From assembly GCA_029747585.1 (NCBI GenBank), contig JAPEVF010000385.1, positions 1 through 42,555 of the forward strand: a stretch of DNA of 42,555 nucleotides, given 5' to 3'. Origin of the DNA: Pleurotus djamor (taxonomy: Eukaryota > Basidiomycota > Agaricomycetes > Agaricales > Pleurotaceae). Below are positions 9,718 through 22,170 of this stretch, in pieces (position 1 is the first letter of the stretch; every line of letters begins with the position of its first letter). Made by a program: the position numbers and the translations under genes. Under the pieces are notes generated by a model. That model saw only the letters and a list, made by a program, of their open reading frames with translations, was not told the origin of the DNA and did no database searches.

Positions 9718-10923
9718 ACATCTATGAACTCCAGACAGGGAGCTGAAAACCATCTGAATGACCGAAGCTGTGTGGCAACTGTGTGGTGGGTCTGATTTCG
9801 TTCGAGACCATACCTGACTGACTTAGGCATCCCCGGGGCTCGAAGTGAGGATTGGAAACATCTTCGGGACCGGCTAGACCGAAGCCGCTTACCGGGCTGC
9901 AAAGTAAGCATAGTCACTCCATATCCCGTCTGTCAGTCACCTTTGCACGGGTTGCGCAAAGTTAATCTTTCTACATCACTCAGAGTCACAACTCGCGACG
10001 TGGGCTCAGAAAAGTGAAAGCAAAAACACAGGATGCGCGCTAGCTCGTTGTCTGTGCTATCGACTAGGTGTACTTCTTGTTGATGTGGGAACAGCTGGTT
10101 CTGTCACTTCTCGAGGTCAGTCCGTTTACTATCGTACACCGTTAAGCAAAAAGAATTAATACCCCCAATCTCTTCTCAGAGCAGCATACTTGTGGCTCCG
10201 CTCTTCAACGCTCTAAATTTATGCCTGGAATCATTTGAAGTCCAGCCCGTTGTTATGTACTTCGGTGTTGTTCTCCTCACGGAGGCTGCTTTGTTATTCA
10301 CCTCATTCTGAAATTTCAGGGATATGGTGTGTACCTGGCTGATGGTTGAGCTTCTGCTCACGATTTCTTCGTAGTATTCTTGATTGTTCCGGTCGTCGCC
10401 ACCAAGGTTGATCATATCATATGAATCATCCCGCTGACGGTGTGACTGCGAACTTAACTCAAAGCGCTTGCTAATCTTGTTATAAACAACGCCCCAAGGA
10501 CAATTCTTAGCCGTTGTCATTCCATTTCCTCGCACCTGATCTCTCACAGCGCTGCTCCTTGGTCGCCCACCCTACCACCCAATTTGCTCGGATGTCAGAG
10601 ACGGTGGCGACTATAGCCCTTAGACCTGCTACCTATGTGTCAGGGGTATGGACATTACTTCGTCACTGGNTTTTTTCCGGGTACTGATTTCTCGTCGGTT
10701 AGCCACTGTCCTCCATCAATATGGCAGGTGCTACGACAGCGTGCTACGCTCGCTGAACTTGTCAAACAGCCTGCGCCCACGGTCACGCTGAATATATTTA
10801 CTGTCAGTACTCACCTTCACTCTTTCTGTATCGAGTGTGCTTACTTGAGCACTCAAACCCGCGCCTTCCACACAAATCCGCCATCAACTCCGGCTATCCC
10901 GACTTACCGTAATCTATGCGTAG
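9718..10923. other. Intergenic or unresolved 5' part of family copy A
   Basis: No domain recognised. The plus frame 10635-11297 crosses an N at 10670 and only its end belongs to a gene (copy A). Any signal-peptide exon of copy A should lie here, but I could not fix one. Confidence 0.4.
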
Positions 10924-11534
10924 ATCAATGGATCTCTGAGTATTGGTACACTAAAGCCCACAGAGGAGCCCATCATTCGCACCGAATCGGATATTTCATC
11001 AGCATCCCTCACAATGACAGGCTCACCTCTGACATCAACTGTCCCTCCGACGCATCCGAGCAAAGTCTTGGTCCACAAGCTTCAGGTGCTTTCGCAACAG
11101 ATCATCAAATAAACGCGAGGAGAGTTACCGTTGGAGTCTCAATCACGGCGGGTTGTCTAGCTTTGATTTTCATTGCCTGTGCCATTTATCGGTTGCGCAA
11201 GAGGTTCTTCACTAGAAGTCGTGCCCATTTACGCGACTTCAAAGCGCCGGGTAAGTCAATTTCTCCGTCATCGGTTGGGACACGCATCATAGAATAATTT
11301 CTGACCGGCCCTCAAATAGTTACGCAGGACCTTCTAGCAGTGTTGCCCGATGCTTTTAATGCTGGGGCGGCGTCCGCAGAAAACACCACTCCCACAATGG
11401 CCATCAGGAACGTCGGTGGTCGTCCAAATCATGATAGGGAGCCGCCCACGGACGATCCTCTCGGACGGACGTCACACACTTCAAGTCTACCCTCGTATAG
11501 ATCACAAGTGCGCCCGCTACTGCTTAGTATATGA
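10924..11534 (+). CDS. Membrane family copy A: STP-rich outer region, one TM, LPSY tail; probably decaying
   Basis: Member of the five-copy family described in the findings. An acceptor (GCGTAG) precedes 10924. The frame then gives an STP-rich stretch (PTEEPIIRTESDISS, MTGSPLTSTVPPTHPS). This frame must shift by one near 11055-11070 to reach the membrane part VGVSITAGCLALIFIACAIY and the basic RLRKRFFTRSRAHLRDFKAP. A phase-1 intron (11251-11319, GTAAGT donor) follows. The tail begins VTQDLLAVLPDAFN and reaches TSSLPSYRS. Where sister copies stop, A reads CAA (TAA in copy B) and runs on for nine residues to a stop at 11532. Orientation predicted: outer N-terminus, inner tail. The frameshift could be a sequence error, an unseen intron, or real decay. 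The N-terminus is unresolved. Confidence 0.6.
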
Positions 11535-13554
11535 TTTTGACCCCAATCTTGTGTCGTAGGCACGACGATAAGTGTGCAACGTAAGCAACAGAGGAAACAC
11601 CACCATATACTCTATGTGTCTCTTAATCTCACTCGTTTTGCCTCTAATACTTCTACTATACTCGATGAAAATGTTAGCTACTTTCCCTTGGGTATCCTAT
11701 GGTGTCAAATTGAGAGAAACCTGTGGTCGACAATCTCCTAAAGCACCCTTCGGGAGCTCGCCTAAGCTATACTACCCCTACCGTTCTCTAATAACCATGA
11801 CCTAGAAGCCAGAGCCACGGTTATAGCTTGATCAATGATTCCAATCATCCAATCATCACCCGATCCTGTCAAACGAAAAAAGAAAGAGAGAGAGGTGACG
11901 CCCTGGATGTATAGGGGCCCCCGGCGACTCCCCTGTACCAAAGATTCCCACGCCCGGGCAGTCCCCTATGACTTCGCTTCTCGAACTCGATGAGAGGCCG
12001 GCGCCTCACCGGCACCAATGACCCTGCTTGTCTCGATGATATCTTGCTCGTGCGTCAACCGGTATTCAAACAGCTACTTAGTGCTGCCGTCGAGGTTGCT
12101 ATCATGTCAAGTATTGATTTCTCGTCGTACGCACGCTGCTTAGGAAAGTTTTTTTTTTGGGTCACCCAGGCTTCGGAGAATCTCTCATCTACGAATGAAC
12201 TCGTCGTCAGCTGATCTCTCTCCATGTAACTCACACTCCAGTATCTGTGTTCAAAAGCAGATAACCAAAGGTCGCTGCATTGAGACTGTTTCAGAACAAT
12301 GTTCCGAATCCGCCATAATGATAAGTACTCGGAGACCTTGGGGGATGGAGAGGGCGGACACGCCTACCGTTTTGGAACGCATCCAAATTTGCCGCCCGGA
12401 ACTTGGAAGTATCCCTTGAAACAACGAACCAACCACCCACATGTTCAATTCCTCAGGTACAACGGCGCTTCAATGTCCGTATACTTGGCAAAGCGCCGAT
12501 GAGTGGGGAAATGAATCCTCGGCTCAATCGAAACTCGAGGATTACAGATGAAGCTTAGCCTAATCGGCCCAATCCTCCGCCCATGAACGCACTACCTGTG
12601 TAATGTAAGATCAATTCTCTGTTGTTGAACGTCACCGTACCTACTCACGTTTGAAGTGAACTCTGGTTCTATCCTTTTTTGGCCAAGTAGTATGATTGGA
12701 CCCGAGCTTCGTTGCCCGTCTGGCAGAAAGTGGCTGAGGGGAACACAATCTGGTAAAGGGTTGTACTAAATCTGCCTATCAAATAAGTACTAAGGCGTCT
12801 TTTCCAGCACACCTCCCGTGTGATCGTGAGTCCTGCACGGGCTCTAAATGGGTTCATCATTCTCCAGGTAGTTGGACGCGCATGCGCTCATGAGTTACTT
12901 GTACATTAGGCTAACAACTCAGCCTCTCGCTGACGTCTTCTTTGACTTGCAGCTTCTAGTGAGGCGAGTCCATGCCTACCTCTACCTCCCATATTCCGTA
13001 TGCTGATTGATGAACGACTTGTTGTAGATTGACTATGAGTTATTGATCGTTTTTTATGCACTCGGTCCGAAGTGCATGGCCAGTCCGGTAAGTTATAAGT
13101 GAACCATGTCATTTAACCCCGTTTTCTTGCACCTCAGATTGCTGAACTCAACCCCCCTCACGGCCATATAGCATTAAACCGCGGGCTTGAAGAGCCATGT
13201 CGAGTACACAAGGCGATCTCACAACCACCGAACTTCCGACCCCAAGTGTTTGTACCCCACCTTCCCATGAAGCTAGTTCCGAGTACTGATTGGCGTCCTT
13301 TGATGTTCATCCATACTCGCCACTCTACACATACCGAAAACGCCCAAAAAGAACTCTACTAGTACCGAAATCGCCAAGATTCAAGTATTCATATTTCAAG
13401 TTCCCTGCTTTATTTCCGAGTACTCATCGTCGTTCTCTCTACTTTTCTCATTAGATTGACAGCCCACCGCGCACTTCGGAAATCACGACCGTAGGCACTC
13501 GCATCCAATGCTCTTCATGATGAAGATACTAACTTAGCATTCTGCGTATATTAG
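11535..13554. other. About 2 kb without a recognisable gene
   Basis: Short frames only. It probably contains the leader exon(s) of copy B near its right end: a classic branch sequence TACTAAC (13537-13543) and an acceptor TATTAG at 13554 show that an intron ends there. A frame near 13390-13470 encodes a hydrophobic run (LIVVLSTFLI) that could be its signal or anchor segment, without a visible ATG. Confidence 0.4.
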
Positions 13555-14381
13555 ACGGCGGTGACTGAAGTCCCTGTTGGATTTGTGCATATTCCTCCAT
13601 CACCATCCTCTGAGGAGCATCCTACACCCACGGCACTCACGGCTACGTCCCCCTCATCGTCTTCGGACACTCGAATAGGTTTCACAACAAACGCATTGCT
13701 CCCGGCCCCGCCTCCCCCTCGTCCAATTATACCTCCACCAATAACGTCAACTTCGACATCCTTAACGTCGCCAAGCTCGGCAACAGCATGGGCTGCCGCT
13801 GCAACAATATGGTCCATTCTGCCAACAACGCTCACCATCCCTCCAGAAACACTCACCATGCCTCCGAAAACATTCACCGTCTCTCCCCCACTCGGACTCT
13901 CATCCTTCACCACCACAGATACGCCTCCGCAATCCCTTGTCTCTTCGACGCAATCACATCAAACCATCAGTCCAGAAACGCCACTTCCAGGTGCCACCGT
14001 ACTGAATCATCAGTGGAAACCTATGAAAACTATCGTCGGTGTCACGGCTACGGTGGCTTTGATAGTTCTCGCTATCGTGATCTATGTTGTCTATCGATGC
14101 TACACGAGGTCCTTCTCCAGGCAGCGTCCAAATCTACGGGATTTCAAAGCCCCGGGTAAGTCAATTCATACGTTGCGAGTGACTGTTATTGTCCATCTTA
14201 CTGAAGAACGATTCTGTGCAATACCACAGTTAACGAACGATTGTTGGCGGTGCTGCCTGCTGCATACAATGTCTTCGATGCAACTCCTACGCGAAGTACC
14301 AATCCTCCCATTCTAGTCATCGCAGACGATTCTTTCAGACGAACATCAAGTCCAAGCATCCCGCCTTCCTATAGGTCATAA
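13555..14381 (+). CDS. Membrane family copy B: Pro/Ser/Thr-rich outer region, one TM, PPSY tail
   Basis: Best-preserved plus-strand member. The main exon 13555-14155 starts after a branch site and acceptor and encodes about 155 residues of Pro/Ser/Thr-rich outer sequence (PPPPRPIIPPP, TSTSTSLTSPSS). A membrane segment follows (VGVTATVALIVLAIVIYVVY), then basic residues and RQRPNLRDFKAP. The intron 14156-14229 (74 nt, phase 1) sits at exactly the same codon as in the other copies, and its first 12 bases after the last exon G match copy A (GTAAGTCAATT). The tail exon 14230-14381 gives VNERLLAVLPAAYNVF and ends FRRTSSPSIPPSYRS then TAA. RRTS fits a basophilic-kinase site and PPSY a PPxY WW-binding motif. 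Its 3' end converges on the HMG-box gene. The first exon is unresolved. Confidence 0.75.
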
Positions 14382-15162
14382 ATGGGGACAACTCAGGTGC
14401 TATCCATCCCTCACGAACATGAGGTTAGCGTGAAAGTGATGGAAATCAAGTAAAGGATACATCGTTTGAAAGGAAGGTACCACGTACAAGAGTAGAGAGT
14501 AAGTATATACAGCTGAATGTTCCAAGTGTAACAAAAAACAAAAAAACGATGACGGCGTCAATATGGACAGGGTAGATAGATGATACATATTTCCGATGGA
14601 AAGAAACAGGTAAGAGTCTTCCGAAAGGTTCTCTAGGGCGAAGGGAGAAAGGGAGAAATAGGCAAGGCAATACAAATATGGGGTAATAGGTGTGAACGAA
14701 GGCGATGGTGGTAATACGTCAAAGCATGTAGAGTAAGTATTACCAATAAGGATGGGGGATGATTGAATAATAAATGTGCTGGTGCAGTAAGAGTGGTAAC
14801 ATAAATAAGGGGGTTTTCATACNAAAAACGGTGGATGCGGTGAATGTAAGTAGAAGGGGGACAAGATGATGGGTACAGCTACACGGAATAAATAAATAGT
14901 GAATATGTCGACGGATGCACGAAGAGTAGAGGAGCGAGAGCCCAAGCATGACAAGTGAAAGGTGAGCAGACAAAGCATGGCGGCAAAGAATGTACAGCAA
15001 ATACAAGCATCGAGTTGAATCCGGAAATGGAAAACGAAGTAAATGATACACTAGGGAAATGAAGGGAGGGACAATGTTGGAAGGAAAGGAGGAATACGGG
15101 GGCAACACAGTTGCTTACTTTTCGTTACTTTTGAGACGAGGATGCCCATGGCTATAGAATTG
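14382..15162. other. Convergent 3' region between copy B and the HMG-box gene
   Basis: Minus-strand frames are pyrimidine-rich noise. It probably holds the 3' untranslated regions of both genes. An N at 14823 lies beside an A run. Confidence 0.5.
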
Positions 15163-18100
15163 TCAAGAACGCGATGACGACGTCCTCGTCGATCGGCGGG
15201 GCTGAGTGCGTGTGGGATACCGTCTACCACTGGCGGGGACACCTGACGGCGAGGACAAATTAGCAACGGCACCTGCGCCAACACTGTCGCTCGCTGGCTG
15301 AGGTGGGGTAGCACGCAAACTTGGGCTTGAAGCTAAAGGCGCTTCTTCGACACCACTTCGGGCGTCTCCATCAAAATACTTCCTAGATGGAGCGTAAACC
15401 GGTTCCGCGTCGATATCATCCCGCACGATGAATCCACCACCACCACTTCCGAAATCCCTAGAGCTACCACCCAACCCACTTGGCTGGAGTTGATTCCAAG
15501 TGGGCGCGGCCCAAACCGACGAACTATCTTGCACAGGCGCGTGTCCTTGTGTCATCGGCGCTGAATGGCTCAACGGCGGTGGCAACCCAGATGAATGATA
15601 ACCAAACGGCGATGAGGACGAAGAATCTCCTCCCAACCCGAATCCAAAAGCTCCACCATCCCAGCCCGAAAGCGTGGAGAACGATGAGATCAGAGCAGGT
15701 GAAGGGGACGTCGGGCTCGTAGGTCCACTAGATTCTCTATCATTTGGATCATTCGCCATCGTTCCACCAACGGTGGATGTGACAATAGTAGAAGCCCCCG
15801 CATTAGATATCGTGGGCGAAGAAGTCGAAGGGGTCGCCGTCGTCGTGCCAGTAGGTATAAACGTCGACATGTAAGGGTTCGGAATAACGGCCATCATTCC
15901 GACTCGGCCAGAGTCAGGAAGCGGCATGGTCCAATCTACGACAGCGTCTGCAGCTGAGGTCGTAGCCACATAAGGCTGTAGCGAGGGAGAAATAGGCATC
16001 AGCATGATGTGGAAGAGGGTATAGAAAGGGAAACATACGCTGGAATGGAAATCACGTCTTTCGTCTTCGTGAATATCATCTGAAGCATCATACCCCATAT
16101 GTTCCATCCCAGACGAGATATAGCCGCCACCTATACCCCATCCAACCGGGCCACCATCTTCCTTCGCTTTCCCATCAACACCTTCCACCTGAACATCCTT
16201 TTCGACCTCTTTCTCCAACTCTTCTTCGCGCCTCTCAACAATAACATGCGTAGTACCAGGTCCAAACCAATAGTGCTCTTGTTGATGTTGTTGTTGATGG
16301 TCAACTTCAAACCTCCTTCTGTCACCTTCAGACTGCCAGTGACACGAAAGTGGCTGAACCAAGCCTCCTCCAGACGGCGGGCATAATGGTTCTGGTAACG
16401 GCGACACAGAGGACGTACTTGCCCCAGCATCAGCACCGGCATCTGTCCTTGGTACAGCAGCGACACCGAGATCTGCACCAACAATTGATGCAGAAGACAC
16501 AGAAGGCGAATCCGATGACGAACCGAGAGGATGAGGGGGAGGCGACGGCGACGGAAGAGGTGATTGAAGGTGGATCATAGAAACAGAAGCACCGCGATGG
16601 CGACCTCTTCCTCTACCTCCTTGATCATGGGCATGACTGGTCAATGAAGGGGAGGAAGTAGATGTGGGTATGATCGAAGATGAGGATGATCGAACAGGGA
16701 GGGGGAAAGATATTGTATCCCTCCTACTGTGACCGTGACCATGGGCGTGAGGTCCTTGACTTTGACCATGTCTTGGAACAGGAACAGCAGAAGGAAGCGC
16801 GATCGGTTGCACATGCGCATGAACTGGAACCGGAGATGGAGATAGTCCTGAACCTAGGGTGGACGCGTGGACAGGCGAAGTAGTCGCACCGACTCCACCG
16901 TGCTGAAGTGGAGGCTGTTGTCGAGGGAGACAAGGAGTGGATTGGCCTTCCTCACGAAGTTGTCCTTGAGCTTGAGAATACCGCAGGCGTTGCTGGCCCG
17001 ATCCCTGTCCTTGTTGGACTCTCGACATTGACCGTCTACTCCTTCCAGAACCAGAGCCATCGTACGAATCCGTCGCATTGGGCGCAGGAGCGGAGGCCGA
17101 CCTTTTATACATCGAAGTCAACGGTGTTGCCACCGTTCCGAACGTCCCAGACCCGGAACCGTCGGTCGATGTCGATGTCGACGTCGAGGTGGATGTAGAT
17201 GTAGATGAAGAGACAGGCGACTCATCCTGCATCTCCATATCCACGTCCATACGTTCTGGGGAATCCGTCATCGCAACATCGTGATCTAAATCCATAGCCA
17301 ACACAACAGGCTCCCTCTTAACCACTTCCTCCTCTCTTTCCTTGCCACCCTCCTTTCCAACAACATTTTCCAACGACTCCACGACCTGACCCTCCCGTAC
17401 AACTCCACCTTGTTCTTCGTCTTCTCCAGAGATATACTCTTCACCATCAGCATCAGCAGTACCTCCCGACCCAAACCCACCACGTTCAGTATCACTTCCA
17501 CTTTCTGCCGCGCTACCACCGCTCCCACTGCCGCTACCCTCGGAGGTCTTCTTCCCAAGTTTTGTCTTCAGCTTAGTCGTTATTCTTGACCACACGGTAG
17601 GCGACCGAGAAGGAGACGTGGAGCCTGAGGTCGGCATCGACATTGACGTAGATGGAGGGGTAGAAACGGACAGAGGTTGAGTCTGCGAAGGTGGGGGTGA
17701 TCGCGAGTGTGACTGGGTTCGCGGTGATGATGATAGTGGCAGGGGTTCAGACGGGGCTTGTGTTCGCGCTGAAGGAGGGGGACGCGAGATGCTTTCTGAA
17801 GAAGTTGAAGTCATGGGTTGCCGACTTGACGTCTCTGGAGTACTCGACACCATGGGGCGAGTGCTCGTAGCGGAGGGCGCGGTTACGTCTGCATTTGGCA
17901 AAGCAGGTGTGGACATCGTGGTCGCTTCGAACGAATCAGACTCGTGGGACCGTGGAGTAGGCATCCTTGCTGTGGTCGATGGCAGAGGATGTACCAGCGA
18001 CGAGGATGCTGATGTCGTCGTCCTTGCGGTTCGTTTCTTCGCCTTGCCAGCCCCATTGCCTTTCTTCAGCCCTCCACTTCCGCTCCGTCCACGCCTCCTT

Positions 18101-19916
18101 CTGTCCTCTTTCCACTGCTTCATAGCCTCCTCCAACTCGACGCCTGATTTGCCCTCTTTCAGGTACTTGAAGATCATCGCAACGCGTTGGGTTTCTTCAT
18201 CTTCTTCCTGTTCCTCAACCCCTTCATCTTGCCCTTCTCCAAAGACTGCACCAGCCTGGTCGTCGTAGTCATCTCCATCCTCTGGAGAGGGACGGGATTC
18301 AGACTGGGCAACCAAATCGGTCCCGGGAGCGTGTTCCTCGCTGTGCTGACCTCTGTGATGTCCTTGAATACCATCATGATCAACCTGGACCCCAGAAACG
18401 GTAACAGCCATATGATCACCAGATAGGTAGATGAGGCGAGGTAAACGAACACCATCTTCCCTAGCATTCGTGTTTGGACCAGGATCTTGCGCATCTTTAT
18501 CCTTACGGGTCAGGGAAGGAGCACGATCCCTAGCCTTGCCCTTCGCTCCGTGCCCACCTCTCCCGCTTCTTGGACGTGGGGGCGAAGGAGGACCCATAGA
18601 CATCGACATAGACGCGTCTTCTTTGTCGATCGGACTACGTCCATCTTCGTCGGCTCCCGCAACGACTAAACGACTACCACCAACGACTGTATCTTCGTCC
18701 ATCTCATCATCTTCAACAGCTCTCTCCTTGCCTTTTCCTTTTGAACCGCTAGTGACTCGCGATGCCGCAGGAACCTGTGAGCGCGTATCATCTGGCTCGT
18801 CGCTATTCCTGACCGGGGACGAAGGTCCTTCTGGTAGCATGAAAGCGTGTTGCGACTGTGAAGCTTGACGAGTACTATCAGCGGTTGAGTTCGTCCTTCG
18901 GGCTCTTCCACGTCCACTACTAGAACCAGAGCTCGCAGCACCAGCGCTAGAGCTCGCCCTTCCCCGACCCCTGCCTCTACCGCCTGTCCCATCCCCACCA
19001 CCGCCATCCTTCACTTTCTGGGGTCGACTCGGCGCATTCGCTGGTCTAAACCTCCAATCGGGGTACTGTCTTCTATGATCCTCTTGCGCTGCTACGGCCT
19101 TTTGTTCCCATTCTTCGCGTTCTTCTTTCGAGAGATTACGCCATAACATGCCTAGAAATATTTGAAAGACGCGTGATGAGTGTGGGTAGGTATTTGCGCA
19201 TATATGCGCTGGAAAGTGGGAACTGGGTGCGTGCGTACCAATGATCTTGGAGAGTGTGCTATGATTCCCTTCAACTTTGCCCGTAACCTGCTGGCTGCGT
19301 ATGAACGAAGACCTGAAAAGGATGAACGCGTTTGGTGGACGTGGGATGTATGATGCATCCCGTTTCCTTCCGTGGGATGCTGTTTGTCGAGGTGGAGGTG
19401 CCCATGTTGATGTTACCGTCGACGACGACGGCGTTGAAATCGATGCAGACGCGGACGTGGACGCGGTGGTGGTGGTTTGAGAAGAAGAAGGGAACGGGGA
19501 GGAAACGTGTTGAGGAAACGTCATCGTCGGGGGCGGGGGTTGGGGAAATGTGTAGTCACGATGCAACGTCATTGATGATGTAGATGGTGACGACGTGGAT
19601 GCGGACGACGACGCGGAGGGGAGTGCGGTGAAGGACATCGGCGTCATGTCACGGAAGAAGGTATATGTCATCGTCATCGGCTGAGTTGGGATCGGGATCG
19701 GGTTGTCGACCAGCGGCGGCATGTCTGAATCGAAGCATCAATATCGTTCAAGTTGCTATGAAGCAACAATCAATACGCACCGTCGTCATCGTTGTCGTCC
19801 GGGAGCACGTGGGCACTCGAGGCCGACGCTGTTGATGCCGACGGCGTTGGCTGGCTGCCGCTCCCGCCGTCGTTGTCATTACGGGATCTCTTTGTTCGAC
19901 TTCGGATGGGACCCAT
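15163..19916 (-). CDS. Large HMG-box transcription factor (MATA_HMG type), about 1515 aa
   Basis: Sequence-specific nuclear DNA-binding protein. The true start is at 19916: an upstream exon (19916-19781, MGPIRSRTKRSRND...) is joined by a 56-nt intron (19780-19725, GTGCGT...TTCAG) to MPPLVDNPIPIP. The HMG box lies at about residues 170-240: YIPRPPNAFILFRSSF, SKIIG, then after an 87-nt intron (19238-19152) MLWRNLSKEEREEW and HRRQYPDWRFRP, which is the MATA_HMG signature. A second in-frame intron is 16038-15976 (63 nt). The remainder is low complexity: Ser/Thr/Gly/Pro runs, acidic patches and basic KKRTARTTTS. The protein ends RRSTRTSSSRS. Large HMG proteins with an N-terminal box (pcc1, prf1-like) regulate sexual development in basidiomycetes; similarity in plan is all I can claim. 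It is not evidence for a mating-type locus: no homeodomain or pheromone genes are near. Confidence 0.88.
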
Positions 19917-22170
19917 TTTTCAAATATCGAAGTGGGGGTAAAGATGCGATTCCGAGGCAGACGAGGTACGCGTGTTAGTGTCGGGAAGAACCGAAGGAAC
20001 GTGTGGGCGACCCTTTGAAGTAAGGTCAACGTCAGGAAATAGGATGAGAGGGAGAGGAGGAAGGGGGAGAGAGGAGGAACGAGGAGGGTGTGTGATTGTA
20101 GAGAGTCTGCGCGAGGAGGCGTGGGCAGCATCGACTCGGAGGAAGTGTGAGGGAAAGAAATCTTGTGGTAATAATCGAGGCTTCTCCTTTATGTTCCAAC
20201 TAGGCAATAAGCCATCCATCCATCGACAGCCCTCGCTCACGCCCCCCAATCCTTCCTCCCATCTTCCTTTTCCCACATTTTCAGGGAAGCAGCAATACGA
20301 AAACAATAAAAACAATAAGGAGGATAGAAATTCACACCTGCTGTCACGTCTTATTCGCTGGCGCCCTGCCCGGTTTCTTTTGCAGCTTTCCCTTCGATCT
20401 TTCAATTCTAACCCTAGACCGGTCGTATACGTCCAACTCGAGATGTTAGATGTTGGGAGACGTGGTCAACAACGAAGAGGGAAGCAGGAAAAGAGAGAAA
20501 GCTCGAGATGAAAAAGTACAAGAGGACATCATCGTTTGGGAAAAGGGATGCGGTTGGATAAGCCGGGGCACATTGCCGTAAGTGCATTTCTACCTTCGGC
20601 GCCACTATCCCACAAATACATCGATTTTTCTCCGTCATTTTCCACGCTCCTTGTCTTTGACTCATCCATGAGGCAAACGCGAGGCTAGACATTCTTCTAC
20701 CGTCTGCCTCTCGACATTCTAGCTGGGGAGGCCACTAATACACCTCGGCCGCCGTCAACACGGTCAAGTGATGTATCACGTACGCCCAAGCTATGTTTGA
20801 TTGATATATTGATATTGAATCTTGATGAGTTCAAGTCTTGTTCTACGTTCTCGTAAAGGCGTAATCCCCGTCCTCCGGATGGGTCTTTAATCCCAGAGTC
20901 CCGGAGGTAGGCACGTAGCGGGCGGTTACACGGAAACCCTAAATTTTACTGTAAGCCCCTGATACGCCTAGAGGCTCCTATCTCCTTATTCTCCTTTTAC
21001 CTCCTATCTCTCCTATCCGTGAACCCTTCCGCTATAACGAAGAAAGGGCCGTATAAATACGGCAGGACCTGATACTGAGTTACTACGCGTAACGCCAGGG
21101 TTTTCAAAGGGAATGCCTACTAGTGAACTCGAGCACGGAGCAAGACAGTCTCTCCATCGCATTCAGCAGAGAGCCTTGTCGGCACCCGTGGAATAGTGAA
21201 GTGATCAAGGTCAGAAAGACATTTCTTGGGAAATGGTCCGATGTGTCTATCAGGTAAGTCTACTTGACGTTACAAGTTTCATCCGCAAATGAAGTCCATC
21301 CATGTCTGTGGAGCTTGTGGATTCTCTTCTCTTGTCTAGGCCACAATATAACCAGTGGTACTCAGAATCAAGCTGTACTCTCAGGCCTTTCTTGGATTGA
21401 CCCGAGTATGTTGCACGCTGCGTCTCGTAGGCCACAATTCCATCCATCCCCAGATATACAATTTCCCGAGGGACACATACTTAAGAGAACCCGTCTGAAA
21501 ATGTCCGCGTCGCCGATAGTCTTTTGGAATCCAATTGAGAGCGCGACATGGTTGGCGTGAAGCTCACATAGACCCTGTATAAATCCATATCCTAGGTAAT
21601 GATGAGCGACGATAGAGTCACCATGAAACAGATTGCGGAAACCCACCGATGAGTTGGTGGAATGCTACGTGGGAAAAAATTGACAGGGGACAGGGGAAAA
21701 ACGAAAAAAAACGTATGGACAAAACCTTCTACTTTCAGTATCAGGAATTTTTGTCGTTCGTCCGCGAACAGATGTAAAGCAAATCTGACCGGTACTTTGA
21801 ATTTTCCCCCTCTTCGAGACGCATGACGGTGGCTCACGCTGCCATCGCGGGAAGCCTCGAGGTGGTGCCAGTACTCTAGAGTAAAGTGGGTCCAACAACT
21901 ACATCCAATGCATCCTCTATTACTATTTCCATCCCTTAATCGAAAGTCCGAACGATTTATTACTTCAACTGCACGGTGAAGTGTGGAAGGTCAGTGTTTA
22001 CGGATGCAAATTCGATAGCAAAGAGTCCACTTTTCTGCACAAAGAAGGTCCAAGCACGAAGCCAAAGCCCACAATGTCCAAAGTTTCGCGAAACACGATA
22101 AACGAAAACGAAAACCCCGAATCTACTTATTGGTCCTCTATCATTTCCAGTGACTAGTATCCCGAAATGC
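19917..22170. other. Upstream region of the HMG-box gene and gene-poor DNA
   Basis: 19917-20450 is strongly pyrimidine-rich on the HMG sense strand, as in a long 5' leader, and has small upstream frames. 20769-21095 has a TATAAATA box (21054-21061) and LTR-like character, but no matching ends were found. 21250-22160 holds only short frames with no domain. Confidence 0.4.

Noticed and set aside
15163..19916. Mating-type (MAT) locus because of the HMG box
   Set aside because: Basidiomycete mating loci hold homeodomain or pheromone/receptor genes; none are seen here, and large HMG regulators lie outside them.
20769..21204. Solo gypsy-type LTR with a TATAAATA box
   Set aside because: It starts TGATGTATCAC and a TCAAG pair could be a duplication, but the right end does not finish in CA and no second copy exists in the window.
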